This document shows, piece by piece, positions 52,818 through 61,205 of a DNA stretch of 64,000 bases. How positions within the stretch are numbered: position 1 is the stretch's first letter; each line of letters opens with the position of its first letter. The DNA is from Paenibacillus sp. R14(2021) (GTDB lineage: Bacteria > Bacillota > Bacilli > Paenibacillales > Paenibacillaceae): positions 2,887,501 through 2,951,500 of the forward strand of contig NZ_CP080269.1 of assembly GCF_019431355.1 (NCBI RefSeq), given 5' to 3'. Position numbers and translations under genes: made by a program. The notes under the pieces were generated by a model. The model was not told where the DNA came from and searched no databases. It saw only the letters and a list, made by a program, of their open reading frames with translations.

Positions 52818-52845
52818 GAACTCACCCCTGTCACATTCTTTACTG

Positions 52846-54006
52846 TCAATACGTTCGTTTTCCGTTCATGATTGTTATTACGCATTCAATCACCCGATCC
52901 TGATCTTCTTCCGAAAGATTGGAACCCGAAGGCAGACATAGACCTTGATGAAACAATTGATTAGAGATGCTCTCATCCGGAAAATGCGGGAAGTACATGC
53001 ATGATTTGAAAAGAGGCTGGAGATGCATTGGCTTCCAGACGGGGCGCGATTCTATGTTGTTCTCGGCCAAAGCCTCTATAATTTGAATCGGGGATACACC
53101 GGTTATTAGCGGGTTGACTGTCAATGCCGTAAGCCAGCGGGTAGAATAACTATTGGCAGGTTCAGGCATAAACTCTATACCCTCACAAGGTGAAAGTGCT
53201 GAATAATAGCGTTGAAAAATGTTCCTCCGGTCAGCTATCCTTTCATTCAGTACTTGTAATTGTCCTCTTCCGATGGCTGCTAGGACGTTACTCAGCCTGT
53301 AATTAAATCCAATTTCACTGTGCTGATAATGCAAGGCTGGATCTCTGGATTGGGTAGCCCAAAAACGCATTTTCTTCATGGCGTCGAGATCATCGGAAAC
53401 CACCATTCCTCCACCTGAAGCAGTTATGATCTTATTACCGTTAAAAGAAAAGACTCCAAACTTTCCAAACGTTCCACTCGCCTTTTTATGGAAGGTAGCG
53501 CCTAGAGATTCTGCCGCATCCTCTATAACCGGAACACGGTATTGCTCACAAATCTTCAAAATGGATAACATATTTGCACTCTGCCCAAACAGATTAACGA
53601 CGATCACCGCTTTGGGCAGCTTTCCGAGATTATCGAAATGAATAAATGCTCGTTCTAATGCCGATGGCGACATATTCCATGTTTCTATTTCAGAGTCAAT
53701 AAAGACGGGTATTGCACCTTGATACAAGATAGGATTGGCACTTGCAACAAACGTAAAAGTGGAACAGAATACGATATCCCCGTGACCTACCTCTAAAACC
53801 TTTAATGCTAAATGAAGTGCACTTGTGCCGGAATTTACTGCCAAAGCCCCATTCGTTCCTACATATTCTGCCATCTCTTTTTCGAAAGCATCTACATGCG
53901 GACCAAGTGGAGCAATCCAATTTGATTTGAAAGCCTCTTGGATCAGATTCAGTTCCTCGCAGCCCATATGTGGAGGAGATAGAAAAATCCGCTTGTTTTG
54001 ATTCAT
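52846..54006 (-). CDS. DegT/DnrJ/EryC1/StrS sugar aminotransferase
   Basis: A 386-residue PLP enzyme that aminates keto-sugar nucleotides. PLP lysine Lys192 is in FSFNGNKIITASGGG, and IEDAAESLGA near 161 carries the cofactor Asp. It resembles PglE/LegC-type enzymes acting on UDP-4-keto sugars. First gene of the operon; a start ATG at 54006 follows GAGGGGG. With the dehydratase it should yield a 4-amino-4,6-dideoxy-HexNAc such as a bacillosamine precursor (inference from the family pair). Confidence 0.9.
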   Translation of the reverse strand: MNQNKRIFLSPPHMGCEELNLIQEAFKSNWIAPLGPHVDAFEKEMAEYVGTNGALAVNSGTSALHLALKVLEVGHGDIVFCSTFTFVASANPILYQGAIPVFIDSEIETWNMSPSALERAFIHFDNLGKLPKAVIVVNLFGQSANMLSILKICEQYRVPVIEDAAESLGATFHKKASGTFGKFGVFSFNGNKIITASGGGMVVSDDLDAMKKMRFWATQSRDPALHYQHSEIGFNYRLSNVLAAIGRGQLQVLNERIADRRNIFQRYYSALSPCEGIEFMPEPANSYSTRWLTALTVNPLITGVSPIQIIEALAENNIESRPVWKPMHLQPLFKSCMYFPHFPDESISNQLFHQGLCLPSGSNLSEEDQDRVIECVITIMNGKRTY

Positions 54007-54049
54007 CCCGTTCCCCCTCGATTACTCAAAGTAGTATGCCGGAATTTTT

Positions 54050-54078
54050 GGTATACGATATAAAATATTCATTCCCAA
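54050..54078 (-). promoter_or_regulatory. Weak candidate promoter of the glycan operon
   Basis: Minus-strand TTGGGA (54078-54073) and TATACC (54055-54050) with 17 bases between lie about 45 bases before the aminotransferase start. Both hexamers are imperfect. Confidence 0.3.
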
Positions 54079-54275
54079 GGCATACTGCTTGGACTAGCAC
54101 AATAATCAAGCTGATATCAAAAAAATCTATGGATTTTTCCATAGATTTGAATAGCGTTATTCTCTTGCTTGATGCGCTTATCGCGACTCACGTTTCATAA
54201 CAATTTGGTACATTAGACAATACGTTCACTTCCTTGGTTTCCGTATTAATTACTTTCGTTTCTCTAGTATTATCA

Positions 54276-54596
54276 TTTTTCACGATTAAAGGGTTGGCTC
54301 GCTTCAGAGATTACGTGAAAGAGCTCGAGGATGAGGCAGGTAATCCCCCAACTATTGTTTTGGAGGCGGCCCGTCATTACCAGGCAACCGCTGCTTCCTT
54401 TATTCGAGACCGATACCGATGCGGCAGACGCGTATCTGCTCGGCTAGTTGTTCTACAAAGAGGAACTCGAGAAACCCTTTTAAAGAAGCCATAATGAGCA
54501 GCAATTTTGTGAGTCAATCCTGGTGCAATCCCTTCTTCAATACCAGGAGCATCTATCTCACCTCGAAACTCTTAACACCTATTGGCTGGTATAGTT
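54276..54596 (+). mobile_element. Decayed IS110-family transposase
   Basis: Three collinear pieces in shifting plus-strand frames match an IS110-family transposase: RDYVKELEDEAGNPPTIVLEA (two parts, about 54304-54411), then TDAADAYLLG, a stop, and LFYKEELEKPF (54409-54486), then ILVQSLLQYQEHLSHLETL (about 54510-54580). The motifs PPTIVLEA..HY and TDAADAY are hallmarks of the DEDD catalytic domain. Frameshifts, a deletion and stops make it inactive. It sits just upstream of the glycan operon. Confidence 0.75.
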
Positions 54597-54599
54597 CAA

Positions 54600-54734
54600 T
54601 CAAATAATGTTATATTTCTCTTTAAAGTCCACCGAGAGCTCGCTCCAAACATCGTATTTATTTCCATCCGGCTGAAGTAGTTTGTGCCAGTTATCATTCC
54701 AATATATTGGATCCCTAAAAAACGTGGAATTTTT
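54600..54734 (-). pseudogene. Possible 3' fragment of an unidentified gene
   Basis: A 44-codon minus-strand frame without a good start encodes FFRDPIYWNDNWHKLLQPDG and ends SELSVDFKEKYNII, a composition that looks like a real soluble protein end. It lies between the transposase remnant and the IS-end-like repeats. I do not recognise the family; it may belong to a lost glycan gene. Confidence 0.35.
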
Positions 54735-54777
54735 TCAACCAATTAATGATAATCAAATTCATTCAGCTGATAAGAGA

Positions 54778-54822
54778 ACAAAAAAGTCCTGATAAATCAA
54801 GGGATTCTTGATTATCAGGACA
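54778..54822 (-). terminator. Terminator reading leftward from the methylase side
   Basis: On the minus strand TCCTGATAATCAAG pairs with CTTGATTTATCAGGA (one bulge) and is followed by CTTTTTTG. It would end transcription of the methyltransferase gene or of a lost IS gene. Confidence 0.75.
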
Positions 54823-54832
54823 GACGAAGCTG

Positions 54833-54900
54833 TGCCAAAATTACGTTACAAATCTATGCCAGAACAAGTTACAATCGGTGCCAAACTGAATTACAACTCA
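54833..54900. repeat. Three short direct repeats resembling an insertion-sequence end
   Basis: Three imperfect ~22-bp units start TGCCAAAATTACGTTACAAA (54833), TGCCAGAACAAGTTACAAT (54857) and TGCCAAACTGAATTACAACT (54879). The shared pattern is TGCCA...TTACAA at 22-24-base spacing, about two helical turns. Arrays like this mark the ends of IS21-type elements, where they bind transposase. No istA/istB gene is present, so this would be an orphan end; the assignment is tentative. Confidence 0.45.
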
Positions 54901-54920
54901 CACACAACAGTCTCTGGATC

Positions 54921-55709
54921 TTAAGCATACCGCCGTTGCCTTAATGCCTCATACAGCAGCACTGTGGAGGCCATCGCCACATTCAGCGATTCCGACTTTC
55001 CGTGCATCGGGATAATCATCCGCGTGTCCACCATCTCGAGCGCCTGCTCCGACAAGCCGTTGGATTCGCTGCCAAGCAGCAGCCAAGTCGGCCCGCTCCA
55101 GTCGTAGCTGTAGCAGGTCGCCGTCGCCTGTAGGCTCGTCCCGACCAGCTGAATGCCGCGTTTCTTCGCTTCGGGAAGCAGCACACTCAAGTCTCCTTCC
55201 ACAACGGGCAAATGGAACAACGACCCCATCGTCGAACGTACCGTCTTCGGGTTGTACAGGTCCACGCAGCCGCGGCCGAGAACGACCGCATCGGCGCCAA
55301 CGGCATCGGCGCTGCGGATAATGGTGCCGACGTTGCCGGGATCGCGGACGCCGTCTAGTACGACGACAAGCGAGTCAGACTTATATAGTGCTGAAGAGTC
55401 CACGAGCGGCTTAGCCACGACGCCGAAGACCGGGGGCGGCGAGTCGGTGCCCGTACACTTCGCCATGATCGCAGGCGTCGCTTCGATCAGCTCGCAGTCT
55501 ATCTGGCTCAGCATTGTCCGAAGCTCGCCGGGTACGCCGCGCTCCGCGTCGATGACGATCGTCTCGACCTCTGCGCCTGCAAGCAGTGCCTCCAGCACGA
55601 GATGCACACCCTCGATCAAGAAGCGGCCGGTTCTGTCCCGATGCTTCTTCTCTAATAGCGCCGCCATCGCTTTTACTTTTTCGTTTTGCAATGAAGTAAT
55701 GCTCATCAT
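54921..55709 (-). CDS. TrmH/SpoU-family RNA methyltransferase, YsgA-like
   Basis: A ~262-residue SPOUT methyltransferase. The N-terminal substrate domain (SLQNEKVKAMAALLEKKHRD) is followed by the knotted SAM domain with VVVLDGVRDPGNVGTIIRSADA, LGSESNGLS and the C-terminal SLNVAMASTVLLYEALRQR. It probably 2'-O-methylates rRNA. The start is uncertain: a GTG at 55730 opens the frame, but two ATGs at 55709/55706 fit the family better; no strong ribosome site marks either. Next to sspI and ktrA, similar to the B. subtilis ysgA-sspI pairing. Confidence 0.87.
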   Translation of the reverse strand: MMSITSLQNEKVKAMAALLEKKHRDRTGRFLIEGVHLVLEALLAGAEVETIVIDAERGVPGELRTMLSQIDCELIEATPAIMAKCTGTDSPPPVFGVVAKPLVDSSALYKSDSLVVVLDGVRDPGNVGTIIRSADAVGADAVVLGRGCVDLYNPKTVRSTMGSLFHLPVVEGDLSVLLPEAKKRGIQLVGTSLQATATCYSYDWSGPTWLLLGSESNGLSEQALEMVDTRMIIPMHGKSESLNVAMASTVLLYEALRQRRYA

Positions 55710-55738
55710 TCGCTGTTCAGCATTCCGCACGTTCGTTA

Positions 55739-56404
55739 TCAGCCTTCCGCAAAGGCGAGCTCGACATCCGCAAGATCTTCATTCTTGCCGACGATGACGA
55801 GGACATCGCTTGCCTTAATGGTTTCCTCTGGGTAAGGGGAGATATTCATCTCCGTACCCGATTTTATGGCGAGGACATTACATTTATATCGAGCCCGAAT
55901 ATCGAGTTGCTTTAAATTTCGGCCGACGGTAAAAGCCGGTGCCTTAACTTCGACGATGCTGTAATCCTTAGACAGTTCTATGTATTCCATAATGTTGGGG
56001 GAAATCAAGTGATGCGCAACGCGCATTCCCATATCGCGTTCGGGAAACACCACTTTGTCCGCGCCGATCTTGCTTAGCACTTTACCGTGCAGCTCGCTTT
56101 GGGCTTTCACGATAATTTCAGCCACGCCAAGCTCTTTGAGAATCAGCGTCGTCAAAATGCTGGCCTGGATATCTTCGCCGATGGCCACGACCACCACATC
56201 GAAATTACGCAGTCCGAGTGACTTCAGTGCTTCTTCATCCGTTGAATCCGTGGCAACCGCATGCGTCACCCAATCGGATACCTCTTGGATTCGCTCCTCG
56301 TCAGCGTCGATCGCAAGCACATCAAACCCTAGGTTGGACAGCGTATGCGCAACGCTTGTACCAAATCTCCCCATGCCGATAACGGCATATTGCTTCTTCG
56401 CCAA
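55739..56404 (-). CDS. ktrA: Potassium uptake regulatory subunit KtrA/TrkA
   Basis: A 221-residue RCK protein that gates a KtrB-type potassium channel from the cytosolic side. The N-terminal Rossmann domain has AVIGMGRFGTSVA and the acidic ribose-binding AIDADEE; the RCK_C ligand domain follows (~140-221). The TTG start 56404 is eight bases after GGAGGA and gives the family's normal length. The open frame back to 56506 has no ribosome site. A membrane partner is not encoded nearby. Confidence 0.91.
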   Translation of the reverse strand: MAKKQYAVIGMGRFGTSVAHTLSNLGFDVLAIDADEERIQEVSDWVTHAVATDSTDEEALKSLGLRNFDVVVVAIGEDIQASILTTLILKELGVAEIIVKAQSELHGKVLSKIGADKVVFPERDMGMRVAHHLISPNIMEYIELSKDYSIVEVKAPAFTVGRNLKQLDIRARYKCNVLAIKSGTEMNISPYPEETIKASDVLVIVGKNEDLADVELAFAEG

Positions 56405-56548
56405 ACCAGTTCTCCTCCCATGACTCAGAGTTAGCTTATTATAGCATAACTGCCGATGATATCCGAATATCCAGGCCGCGAATACGGCATGAAAACAGCG
56501 CAGCATGGAGATATTAATCGGGAATCATCAGGTGATGGAGGGATAGAT

Positions 56549-56785
56549 TTGAACAATCTAGATTTGCGTCAAGCGATCGTGCGTCGGGTGCAAAATAAAT
56601 CCGGTGAGGAACTAACCGACGTCATCGAAAGCTCCATCGGCAGCGACGAGCGGGCGCTCCCCGGACTAGGTGTCCTATTTGAAATGATTTGGCGCAGCAG
56701 CGAGGTTCCGGAACAAAATCGCATGGTGGAGCTGCTGTACAATCACCTGCACACAGCAGAAAGCGCAGCGCCGAGTCCAAGCTGA
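56549..56785 (+). CDS. sspI: Small acid-soluble spore protein SspI
   Basis: A 78-residue SspI-family spore protein, recognisable by NLDLRQAIVRRV near the start and LPGLGVLFEMIW near residue 44. It is packed in the forespore core during sporulation. TTG 56549 follows GGAGGG at five bases and matches the family N-terminus; the frame extends 31 codons upstream without similarity. Divergent from ktrA. Expression under the forespore factor sigma-G is expected from homologues. Confidence 0.86.
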   Translation: MNNLDLRQAIVRRVQNKSGEELTDVIESSIGSDERALPGLGVLFEMIWRSSEVPEQNRMVELLYNHLHTAESAAPSPS

Positions 56786-56901
56786 CCCTCGCCGCGCAAG
56801 CAGTGAAGATAAACGGGGTCACTAACTAACCGAATAAAGCATCATCTCTGCGCGGACACGCAGTCATTCCGAGCGGGAAGACATCGATACGAAGGCCAGT
56901 A

Positions 56902-56942
56902 CACGAAAACAGCTTGCCCGGGAAGGGCAAGCTGTTTTCGTG
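56902..56942. terminator. Strong bidirectional terminator between sspI and the oxidoreductase gene
   Basis: A perfect 18-bp stem (CACGAAAACAGCTTGCCC / GGGCAAGCTGTTTTCGTG) with a 5-base loop. Confidence 0.85.
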
Positions 56943-56950
56943 CTGGACAA

Positions 56951-58048
56951 TTATACAGCGGGAGAATTCGTCAGCGCCGGCATCGGTTCAGGACGCGCGC
57001 ATGTGCTCTCCATCGTGTAATGCTTGCCCTCGCGGGAAGCATCGTGGAAGCCGTGCATCGCCTCAAGCACATGGTAGGCCATCGCGCCATTCGCGCGGTG
57101 CGGGCCGCCTTCCCGGATCGCCCGGGCCATGTCGGCAACGCCGATGCCCCGGTTATTATCCGTATTGTCGTGCGTAAGGGAGACCTCCTCCCACTCGCCG
57201 CCGAGACGGCGAAGCTTCACCGTGCCGCCGAACATGTTCGGATCCGGCACCAGCATGGAGCCTTCGCTGCCGTGGATCTCCATTTTCGGCAGCGTCGTGC
57301 CTCCGCGCGTATCAAAACTCGTAATCAGCGTGCCGACGGCGCCGCTTTCGAAATCGATAACCCCCGCAATGTACGTCGGCGTCTCGACCTTCATCACTTT
57401 ACCCTTCTTCTTCTCGCTTGTAATGGTACGCTCCGGATAGGAAATAACCGCGGATCCCGTTACTCTGCGGATCGGGCCCATGAGCGTAATGTAGGCCGTC
57501 AAATAATAAGGTCCCATATCGAACATCGGACCGCCGCCGACTTCGTAGAAAAATTCCGGATCCGGGTGCCAGCCCTCCGGCCCGCCGCCCATCATAAACC
57601 CGGAAATCGAAATCGGCTGGCCGATCACGCCGTCATCGATCAACTTGCGACACGTTTGAATGCCGCCGCCGAGGAATGTTTCCGGCGCGCTTGCTACGCG
57701 CAGCCCCTTCGCCGCCGCTAACTCCAGCACCTGCCTGCCTTCCTCTCTCGTTACGGCAAGCGGCTTCTCCACGTAAACATGCTTACCAGCTTCCAGCGCT
57801 TGCAGGCAAATATTCGCATGTGCCTTCGGAAACGTCAGGTTTACCACAAGCTCAATGTCAGGATCGGCCATCAGCTGTTCAACGGTATACGCTTTGGGTA
57901 AATCAAATTCCTCGGCGCGCTGCTTCGCTCGCTCCAAATCGATATCCGCCGCCGCGACAAGCTCGATCTCCGGATATTGCTTTAAATTTGTAAAATAAAT
58001 CTGGCTGATATTGCCGCAGCCCACAATTCCGACTTTAACAGGCTTCAT
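56951..58048 (-). CDS. Gfo/Idh/MocA family oxidoreductase, copy A
   Basis: A 365-residue NAD(P)-dependent sugar or inositol dehydrogenase. N-terminal Rossmann loop VGIVGCGNISQIYF (residues 4-17), catalytic-region EKP in HVYVEKPLAVTREEG near 95, and a C-terminal alpha/beta domain with DMGPYYLTAYITL. ATG 58048 follows GGGGAG; the eight-codon extension upstream is rejected. It is a close paralogue of the next gene. Last gene of a LacI-headed cluster; a hairpin separates it from copy B. Confidence 0.88.
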   Translation of the reverse strand: MKPVKVGIVGCGNISQIYFTNLKQYPEIELVAAADIDLERAKQRAEEFDLPKAYTVEQLMADPDIELVVNLTFPKAHANICLQALEAGKHVYVEKPLAVTREEGRQVLELAAAKGLRVASAPETFLGGGIQTCRKLIDDGVIGQPISISGFMMGGGPEGWHPDPEFFYEVGGGPMFDMGPYYLTAYITLMGPIRRVTGSAVISYPERTITSEKKKGKVMKVETPTYIAGVIDFESGAVGTLITSFDTRGGTTLPKMEIHGSEGSMLVPDPNMFGGTVKLRRLGGEWEEVSLTHDNTDNNRGIGVADMARAIREGGPHRANGAMAYHVLEAMHGFHDASREGKHYTMESTCARPEPMPALTNSPAV

Positions 58049-58083
58049 CGAAGCATCTCCCCGTCTCAACATAAATAAGAAAG

Positions 58084-58107
58084 CAGCCCGCCCCTTCGGG
58101 GCAGGCT
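58084..58107 (-). terminator. Hairpin between the two paralogous oxidoreductases
   Basis: Minus-strand CAGCCTGCCCC pairs with GGGGCGGGCTG (one mismatch) around a tetraloop, followed by CTTTCTTATTTATG. A partial terminator that could lower expression of copy A. Confidence 0.55.
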
Positions 58108-58156
58108 GGCATTTAATACGTACTTTTCCAACATGCAGTATACGCGACTTCAGTGG

Positions 58157-59251
58157 TTACTTCGACTGCGTCTCCAGCGCCGGCATCGGCTCAGGCCGCG
58201 AGCAGCTGCTCTCCATCACATAATGCTTGCCGTCACGGGAGGCATCATGAATGCCGTGCATTGCTTCCAGGACATGGTACGCCATTTCTCCGTTCGCGCG
58301 ATGCTGTCCGCCTTCGCGGATAGCGCGGGCCATATCGGCTACGCCGATGCCGCGGTTGTTATCCGTATAACCATGCGTTAGCTCGATCTCTTCCCACTCA
58401 CCGCCTGCGCGGCGCAGCTTGACCGTTCCGCCGAAGCCGTTCGGATCCGGAACGAGCAGCGTGCCAGCGCTGCCATGTACCTCAATGTTCGGCAGCGAAG
58501 TACCTGCCGCGGCATCAAAGCTTGTAATAAGCGTGCCGATCGTACCGTTCGCGAAATCCAGCACGCCCGTAATGTTCGTCGGCGTTTCCACCGTGATTTT
58601 CTTGCCGCGCTTCTTCTCGCTCGTAATCGTCCGCTCCGGGTATGAGATGCGCGCGGAGCCTGTCACACGGTCAATCGGACCAAACAGGGTGACGAACGCA
58701 GTCAAATAATAAGGCCCCATATCAAACATCGGCCCGCCGCCGATTTCATAGTAAAATTCCGGATCCGGATGCCAGCTCTCATGACCGCCGCAGATCATGA
58801 AGCCCGTCGCCGATACCGGCGTCCCGATCGCGCCTTCATCGATCAGCTTGCGGCACGTTTGGATGCCGCCGCCGAGGAACGTCTCCGGTGCGCTTGCTAC
58901 GCGGAGGCCTTTGGCCGCAGCAAGCTCAAGCACCTGCCTGCCTTCTTCGCGCGTCACGACGATCGGCTTCTCCACATACACATGCTTGCCCGCTTCCAGC
59001 GCCTGCAAACATACGGAGGCATGCGCCTTCGGAATCGTCAGGTTGACGACGATCTCAATCTCGGGATCAGCGAGCAGCTGTTCCACCGTGTAGGCTTTCT
59101 CCAGATTGAATTCCGCCGCGCGTGCCTGTGCCCGTTCAATATCAAGATCTGCCGCCGCAACAAGATCAATCTCCGGGTACTTCTGCAAGTTCGTAAAATA
59201 AATCCAGCTGATATTACCGCAGCCGATAATGCCGACTTTAACCTTCTTCAT
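58157..59251 (-). CDS. Gfo/Idh/MocA family oxidoreductase, copy B
   Basis: A 364-residue paralogue of the gene at 56951-58048, similar along its whole length: VGIIGCGNISWIYF loop, VYVEKPIVVTREEG, and the same FDPGPYY-like DMGPYYLTAFVTL block. The two likely arose by tandem duplication and may now act on related sugars. Placed 78 bp after the ThuA gene on the same strand. Confidence 0.88.
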   Translation of the reverse strand: MKKVKVGIIGCGNISWIYFTNLQKYPEIDLVAAADLDIERAQARAAEFNLEKAYTVEQLLADPEIEIVVNLTIPKAHASVCLQALEAGKHVYVEKPIVVTREEGRQVLELAAAKGLRVASAPETFLGGGIQTCRKLIDEGAIGTPVSATGFMICGGHESWHPDPEFYYEIGGGPMFDMGPYYLTAFVTLFGPIDRVTGSARISYPERTITSEKKRGKKITVETPTNITGVLDFANGTIGTLITSFDAAAGTSLPNIEVHGSAGTLLVPDPNGFGGTVKLRRAGGEWEEIELTHGYTDNNRGIGVADMARAIREGGQHRANGEMAYHVLEAMHGIHDASRDGKHYVMESSCSRPEPMPALETQSK

Positions 59252-59328
59252 CGATAATCCCCTCCCGAATGGTGATGCTTCGATTCTCCTCAGAACTGCA
59301 AGGCATTACGGTTCAGCATGACCTGGCG

Positions 59329-59952
59329 TCAGCGCGCTGCCCACAGGAAACCGCGGCGCATCAGTTCAAGCGTTTGCGGCATGGCCACAATGTTCGCTTG
59401 ATGGCCAAGCGTATTGTAATACACGCGGCCGGCCCCCCAACTCTTCGTCCATACGACAGGCATCTTCACGTCGCCGAAGTTTGTCGTCGCGTGAACCTTG
59501 ATCGCCGGATCGACATGCATGTAATACTGCTCGGATACGACCTCAAAATCGCCGATGCCCTTCGTCAGCGGATCGTTCTCATCCACCAGGTTGACGTCGT
59601 AGCGGACGCCGTCATTGCCCGGATGCGCAACCCATTGGCCGCCCACCATAAATTGAAACTCCGTCTCGTTGCGGAACGAATCGCCCATGCCGCCATGGCA
59701 GCCGGCGATCCCGCAGCCCGCGTTCACGGCGTCCAGAAGCGGACGAAGCTGCTCTTGCGTAATTTGGCCCATCGTCCAGACCGGAACGATCAAGTCAAGA
59801 CCTGCCATCAGTTCCGCGTTCGCGAACGTATCCAGCGTATCGGATACTGTCACCTCGAACCCTTCCTCGCGCAGCAAGCCTGCGAAGATCTCGCCCACTT
59901 CCTTTGGCTGATGGCCATCCCATCCGCCCCATACGATCAGTGCCTTTTTCAT
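59329..59952 (-). CDS. ThuA-like domain protein
   Basis: A 207-residue protein of the ThuA family (class-I glutamine amidotransferase-like fold). It has ALIVWGGWDGHQP at the start, GIAGCHGGMGDSF near 90 and a C-terminal GHQANIVAMPQTLELMRRG. ThuA proteins work with Gfo/Idh/MocA dehydrogenases in disaccharide use through 3-keto sugars; the neighbours here fit that. ATG 59952 is preferred; an ATG four codons upstream directly abuts the ribosome site AGAGG. Confidence 0.86.
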   Translation of the reverse strand: MKKALIVWGGWDGHQPKEVGEIFAGLLREEGFEVTVSDTLDTFANAELMAGLDLIVPVWTMGQITQEQLRPLLDAVNAGCGIAGCHGGMGDSFRNETEFQFMVGGQWVAHPGNDGVRYDVNLVDENDPLTKGIGDFEVVSEQYYMHVDPAIKVHATTNFGDVKMPVVWTKSWGAGRVYYNTLGHQANIVAMPQTLELMRRGFLWAAR

Positions 59953-59994
59953 ATTCCGTACCATCCTCTGCTCTGATTTGCCCGCTCAATTCGT

Positions 59995-61158
59995 CTATCG
60001 CAGCTCCGAAATGGAAACCCAGCGGCGTTCTTCGATCGATTTATCTACGGCTTCCAATACGGCTTGGCACTCCACGCCGTCCACGAAATTCGGAATCGGC
60101 TGGCGATCCTCGGCGATCGCGTTCATGAATTCCACCATCTCGTGCGTGAACGTATGCTCGTAACCGATTGTATGCCCTGCCGGCCACCAGTTCTCGCTGT
60201 ACGCATGCGCGGCATCTGTAGCCAGCACGCGGCGGAAGCCCTGCACGTCGGCGGCATCGTCCGAGAAGTATACTTCGAGCTCATTAACGCGCTCGAAATC
60301 GAACTTGATGCTGCCCTTGCTGCCGTTGATCTCGAACGAATTCGTGCAGCGGTGGCCAGGCGCGAAGCGAGTCGCTTCGATGCTGCCAAGCGCACCGTTA
60401 GCGAAACGCGCCAGAAACAGCGTTGCGTCATCGACAGTAACCGAACCCTTAGGCGCATCTTTGTCGCCCTTTGCGCTCAATCCTGTCATCGCCGTCGGCA
60501 GCGGACGTTCTTTCACGAACGTTTCGCTCATGCCGATCACCTCGTTGAACTCGCCGACCAGGAAACGAGCCATGTCGATGACATGCGCGCCCAAATCGCC
60601 ATGGGAGCCGGAGCCGGCGATCTCCTTCTGCAGTCGCCATACGAGCGGGAAGCTAGGATCCACAATCCAGTCCTGCAGAAAGAATCCGCGGAAATGATAA
60701 ATTTGGCCGATGCGGCCCTCCTCGATCAGCTTCTTCGCCAGCTGTACGGCCGGTGCAAATCGGTAGTTGAAACCAACCATATGCTTCACGCCGGCTTTCT
60801 CGGCTTCATTCAGCATCTCGACGGAATCTGCAAGATTCAGCGCCAGCGGCTTCTCGCAGAAAATGTGCTTGCCTGCTTTCGCCGCGGCAATGGCAATCTC
60901 CTTATGAGCGTCGCTAGGCGCATTGATATCGACGACATCGATATCCTCGCGCTCGACCAGCTTCCGCCAATCCGTCTCGGCGCTCTCCCAGCCGAACTGC
61001 GCGCGCGCCTGCTCCAAGCCGGCAGCGTCGCGGCCGCAGATGACCGACATTTGCGGCCGTTTGACGTTCGGGAAAAACATCGGCAGCGCGCGGTAGGCGT
61101 TGCTGTGCGCTTTCCCCATGAATTTATAACCGATCATGCCAATGCGAATATTGCTCAT
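59995..61158 (-). CDS. Gfo/Idh/MocA family oxidoreductase, third member
   Basis: A 387-residue dehydrogenase, more distant from the tandem pair: IRIGMIGYKFMGKAHSNAYR loop, catalytic-region FCEKPLALNLADS near 95, and the substrate segment GSHGDLGAHVIDMARF near 180 with the conserved Asp/His pattern. First enzyme gene of the cluster, 47 bp downstream of the LacI-type regulator gene and on the same strand. With ThuA it probably oxidises a sugar or its 3-keto derivative. Confidence 0.88.
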   Translation of the reverse strand: MSNIRIGMIGYKFMGKAHSNAYRALPMFFPNVKRPQMSVICGRDAAGLEQARAQFGWESAETDWRKLVEREDIDVVDINAPSDAHKEIAIAAAKAGKHIFCEKPLALNLADSVEMLNEAEKAGVKHMVGFNYRFAPAVQLAKKLIEEGRIGQIYHFRGFFLQDWIVDPSFPLVWRLQKEIAGSGSHGDLGAHVIDMARFLVGEFNEVIGMSETFVKERPLPTAMTGLSAKGDKDAPKGSVTVDDATLFLARFANGALGSIEATRFAPGHRCTNSFEINGSKGSIKFDFERVNELEVYFSDDAADVQGFRRVLATDAAHAYSENWWPAGHTIGYEHTFTHEMVEFMNAIAEDRQPIPNFVDGVECQAVLEAVDKSIEERRWVSISELR

Positions 61159-61205
61159 CGTTTTGTTCCACCTCTCATTGGAATAGGTTAAAAGTCAGGC
61201 AATCG

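Noticed and set aside
60064-61191. A 375-codon plus-strand frame opposite the third Gfo/Idh/MocA gene
   Set aside because: Antisense to a complete oxidoreductase; no start signal or similarity.
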